Source of the DNA: Clostridiales bacterium
GTDB taxonomy: Bacteria > Bacillota > Clostridia > Lachnospirales > Anaerotignaceae
Length of the DNA stretch: 7,055 nucleotides
Assembly: GCA_019423725.1 (NCBI GenBank)
Contig: JAHZAW010000038.1
Location: 15,081-22,135 of the forward strand
Direction: 5' to 3'
Below, in pieces: positions 5,534 through 7,055 of this stretch (positions are counted from its first letter, which is position 1; each line of letters starts with the position of its first letter). The position numbers and the translations under genes are program-made. Below the pieces are notes generated by a model. It was not told the DNA's origin, did not search any database, and saw only the letters and a program-made list of their open reading frames with translations.

Positions 5534-6064
5534 TTATTTTATTATTGTTATATAATCACTTTTTCTGGGAAGGCCGGCTTTGGGCTCGGAAGCGGCATAT
5601 CCTAAAATGCAGTTTCCAACTCCGATATAGTTGCCCTTGATACCCCATTTTTTAAGAAGAGCTTTTCCGTCTTCTCTTTCAAATGTCTCCTTTGCTCTAT
5701 GTATCCAGCAGGCGCCTACACCGATACTTGCAGCAGCATTAAGAAGGTTTCCCATAACAAGGCTTCCATCATATACTGCTGTAGGTCTTTCAGCGTCAGC
5801 AAGGACAACAACTACAGTGGGAGCGCCATAGAAAAGGGGTGCGCCGGGTTTTCCGAATATCTCAGCGTTTATCCTCTCCAGCTCAGCAATGTCTTCCTTG
5901 TTCTGAACAGCTATCATGATGGGGCTCTGCTTTCCCATTCCTGTGGGCGCCCAAGTTCCGGCGTCAAGGATAGTTTCAAGCTCCTCGTCTTTTATCTGTT
6001 CGCTCTTATAGTCCTTACAGCTTCTCCTGTTCCTTAAAGTAGTTAAAGTTTCATTTGTGATCAT
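5534..6064 (-). CDS. Nitroreductase-family FMN-dependent oxidoreductase
   Basis: A 176-residue cytosolic flavoprotein of the nitroreductase superfamily, normally a homodimer binding FMN and using NAD(P)H. The N-terminal FMN-phosphate motif is RNRRSCKDY (residues 11-19). It is followed by the WAPTGMGKQ segment (38-46), which takes the place of the usual APS-x-x-N-x-Q, with Gly for Asn. The helix YDGSLVMGNLLNAAASIGVGACWI (98-121) and the C-terminal GNCILGYA (150-157) and PRK (166-168) also fit the family. Length suits the short members. The physiological substrate is not predictable; nitro compounds, quinones, enoates and flavin are all possible. The start is set by GGAGGTG at 6070-6076, six bases-plus upstream of the ATG. 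Only 15 bases separate it from the activase gene stop, so the two are almost certainly co-transcribed, and a terminator follows. A role as electron-transfer partner to the activase is speculation. Confidence 0.9.
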   Translation of the reverse strand: MITNETLTTLRNRRSCKDYKSEQIKDEELETILDAGTWAPTGMGKQSPIMIAVQNKEDIAELERINAEIFGKPGAPLFYGAPTVVVVLADAERPTAVYDGSLVMGNLLNAAASIGVGACWIHRAKETFEREDGKALLKKWGIKGNYIGVGNCILGYAASEPKAGLPRKSDYITIIK

Positions 6065-6079
6065 GCAAACACCTCCAGA

Positions 6080-7048
6080 TCATTCAGCCAGTTTGACGCC
6101 CGGTCTTATGGCTCCCTTGTCGCAGCGGTTTCCCCAGGAGTCTATAAGAACGCCGTCTCTGTATACACATATAATCTCGCAGTTGTTGGGACATCTGCCG
6201 CAGTTTACGTCCCTTGTCTTAAATTCCATATCCTCAACGGAGAAATCAAAGACCTTACGTTTACTGCTTCTTCCGGCAAGTATGGCAGCTCCAAAAGCTC
6301 CCATAAGATGACCGTTTTCATCAACTATTATATCACATCCAAGAGCATCTTTAAATGCCTGGGTAACGCCGATGTTTTTACTTACACCGCCCTGGAATAC
6401 AACGGGAGGAACGATACGTTTTCCCTTTCCTACGTTATTAAGGTAGTTGGAGGCAACGGCCTTGCAGAGGCCTGCTATTATGTCTTCCTTGGGGTGGCCC
6501 ATCTGGATCTTGTGTACCAGGTCTGACTCAGCGAAAACCGTACATCTTGCGGCTATCTGGGTAGGGTGTTTTGAGGAGAGGGCTATCTCTCCGAACTGTT
6601 CTACCTCAACGCCAAGACGTTTTGCCTGGCTGGAAAGGAATGAACCTGTACCAGCGGCACAGAGGGTGTTCATGGCATAGTCAACGGCAACTCCGTTTTC
6701 CACCAGTATTATTTTTGAGTCTTGGCCGCCTATCTCAAGTATAGTCCTTACATTGGGATAGAGTGTTGTTGTTCCTACGGCATGGGCTGTGATCTCATTT
6801 TTGATCATTGTGGCTCCGACCATGGCGCCTACCAGGTTTCTGGCGCTTCCTGTGGTTCCTGTGGCCACGATCTTATAATTTTCCTTGTCGAACTGTTCCT
6901 CCAGCAGTGCCAGGAGTTTTTTTGCAGAACCAAGGGGATTTCCTTCTGTCCATATATAGGAGCTGGCAAGAATGTTGTTTTTCTCGTCTATGATAACTCC
7001 CTTTGTTGAAATGGAACCGATGTCGATTCCAAGATAAGCTTCTTTCAT
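6080..7048 (-). CDS. Acyl-CoA dehydratase activase (BadF/BadG/BcrA/BcrD ATPase family) with Cys-rich C-terminal extension
   Basis: A 322-residue ASKHA-fold ATPase of the HgdC/FldI/LcdC activator family. Members are homodimers holding one [4Fe-4S] cluster between subunits and use ATP hydrolysis to push an electron into a partner 2-hydroxyacyl-CoA dehydratase or related iron-sulfur enzyme. Visible motifs are GIDIGSISTKGVIID (phosphate-1, residues 7-21), ATGTTGSARNLVG (62-74), EIGGQDSK (105-112), NTLCAAGTGSF (127-137) with cluster ligand C130, RCTVFAESD (168-176) with the second ligand C169, and FQGGVSKN (218-225). Typical activators end near 265 residues. This one continues with a segment carrying C283, C286, C290, C294 and C309 (C-x2-C-x3-C-x3-C, then GNRC), resembling the small metal-binding module that follows the activase domain in the very large fused activase/dehydratase-like proteins. 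ATG 7048 leaves only seven bases in the window, so the ribosome binding site and any upstream partner gene are outside. It is followed closely by the nitroreductase gene. Confidence 0.92.
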   Translation of the reverse strand: MKEAYLGIDIGSISTKGVIIDEKNNILASSYIWTEGNPLGSAKKLLALLEEQFDKENYKIVATGTTGSARNLVGAMVGATMIKNEITAHAVGTTTLYPNVRTILEIGGQDSKIILVENGVAVDYAMNTLCAAGTGSFLSSQAKRLGVEVEQFGEIALSSKHPTQIAARCTVFAESDLVHKIQMGHPKEDIIAGLCKAVASNYLNNVGKGKRIVPPVVFQGGVSKNIGVTQAFKDALGCDIIVDENGHLMGAFGAAILAGRSSKRKVFDFSVEDMEFKTRDVNCGRCPNNCEIICVYRDGVLIDSWGNRCDKGAIRPGVKLAE

Positions 7049-7055
7049 CAGATGA

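Overview
The window looks like chromosomal DNA from an anaerobic Gram-positive Clostridia bacterium, most likely Lachnospiraceae. The reasons are strong AAGGAGG ribosome binding sites, a moderate GC content, a tRNA gene without encoded CCA, a DUF3842 gene, a DUF4362-type lipoprotein, tandem LarA-family proteins, and an oxygen-sensitive type of acyl-CoA dehydratase activase. The family-level assignment is inference. I see no phage, insertion sequence, CRISPR array or recombinase.

Layout. Positions 1-113 hold the 3' part of a tRNA-Val(UAC) and a terminator hairpin. A DUF3842 gene (146-583) starts only 32 bases after that terminator, followed by a small PAP2-type membrane phosphatase gene (680-1216). 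A compound hairpin terminator (1236-1296) closes this block. The centre holds two paralogous genes of the nickel-pincer lactate racemase (LarA, DUF2088) family, 1444-2745 and 3036-4337. Both are 433 codons and collinear, and each has its own sigma-A type promoter, ribosome binding site and terminator. The 290-base gap between them holds a consensus promoter and a set of inverted and direct repeats that look like regulator binding sites. A bidirectional terminator (4372-4402) then separates the plus-strand genes from three minus-strand genes: a lipoprotein (4419-5285), a nitroreductase-family flavoprotein (5534-6064) and an acyl-CoA dehydratase activase with a Cys-rich C-terminal extension (6080-7048). 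The last two form an operon that probably begins beyond the right edge.

How the genes may work together. LarA enzymes racemise or epimerise 2-hydroxyacids. The activase family injects ATP-driven electrons into 2-hydroxyacyl-CoA dehydratases. Placing both within 2 kb suggests a 2-hydroxyacid fermentation neighbourhood, but they lie in separate, oppositely oriented transcription units. No dehydratase, CoA-transferase or NPN cofactor gene (larB, larC, larE) is visible, so the link is a hypothesis. The larA genes use a more restricted codon set than their neighbours and have strong expression signals, so they may be abundant proteins. There is no gene-free stretch longer than 300 bases; the larger gaps (1217-1443, 2746-3035, 5286-5533) contain the regulatory elements listed, and I found no convincing small gene in them.
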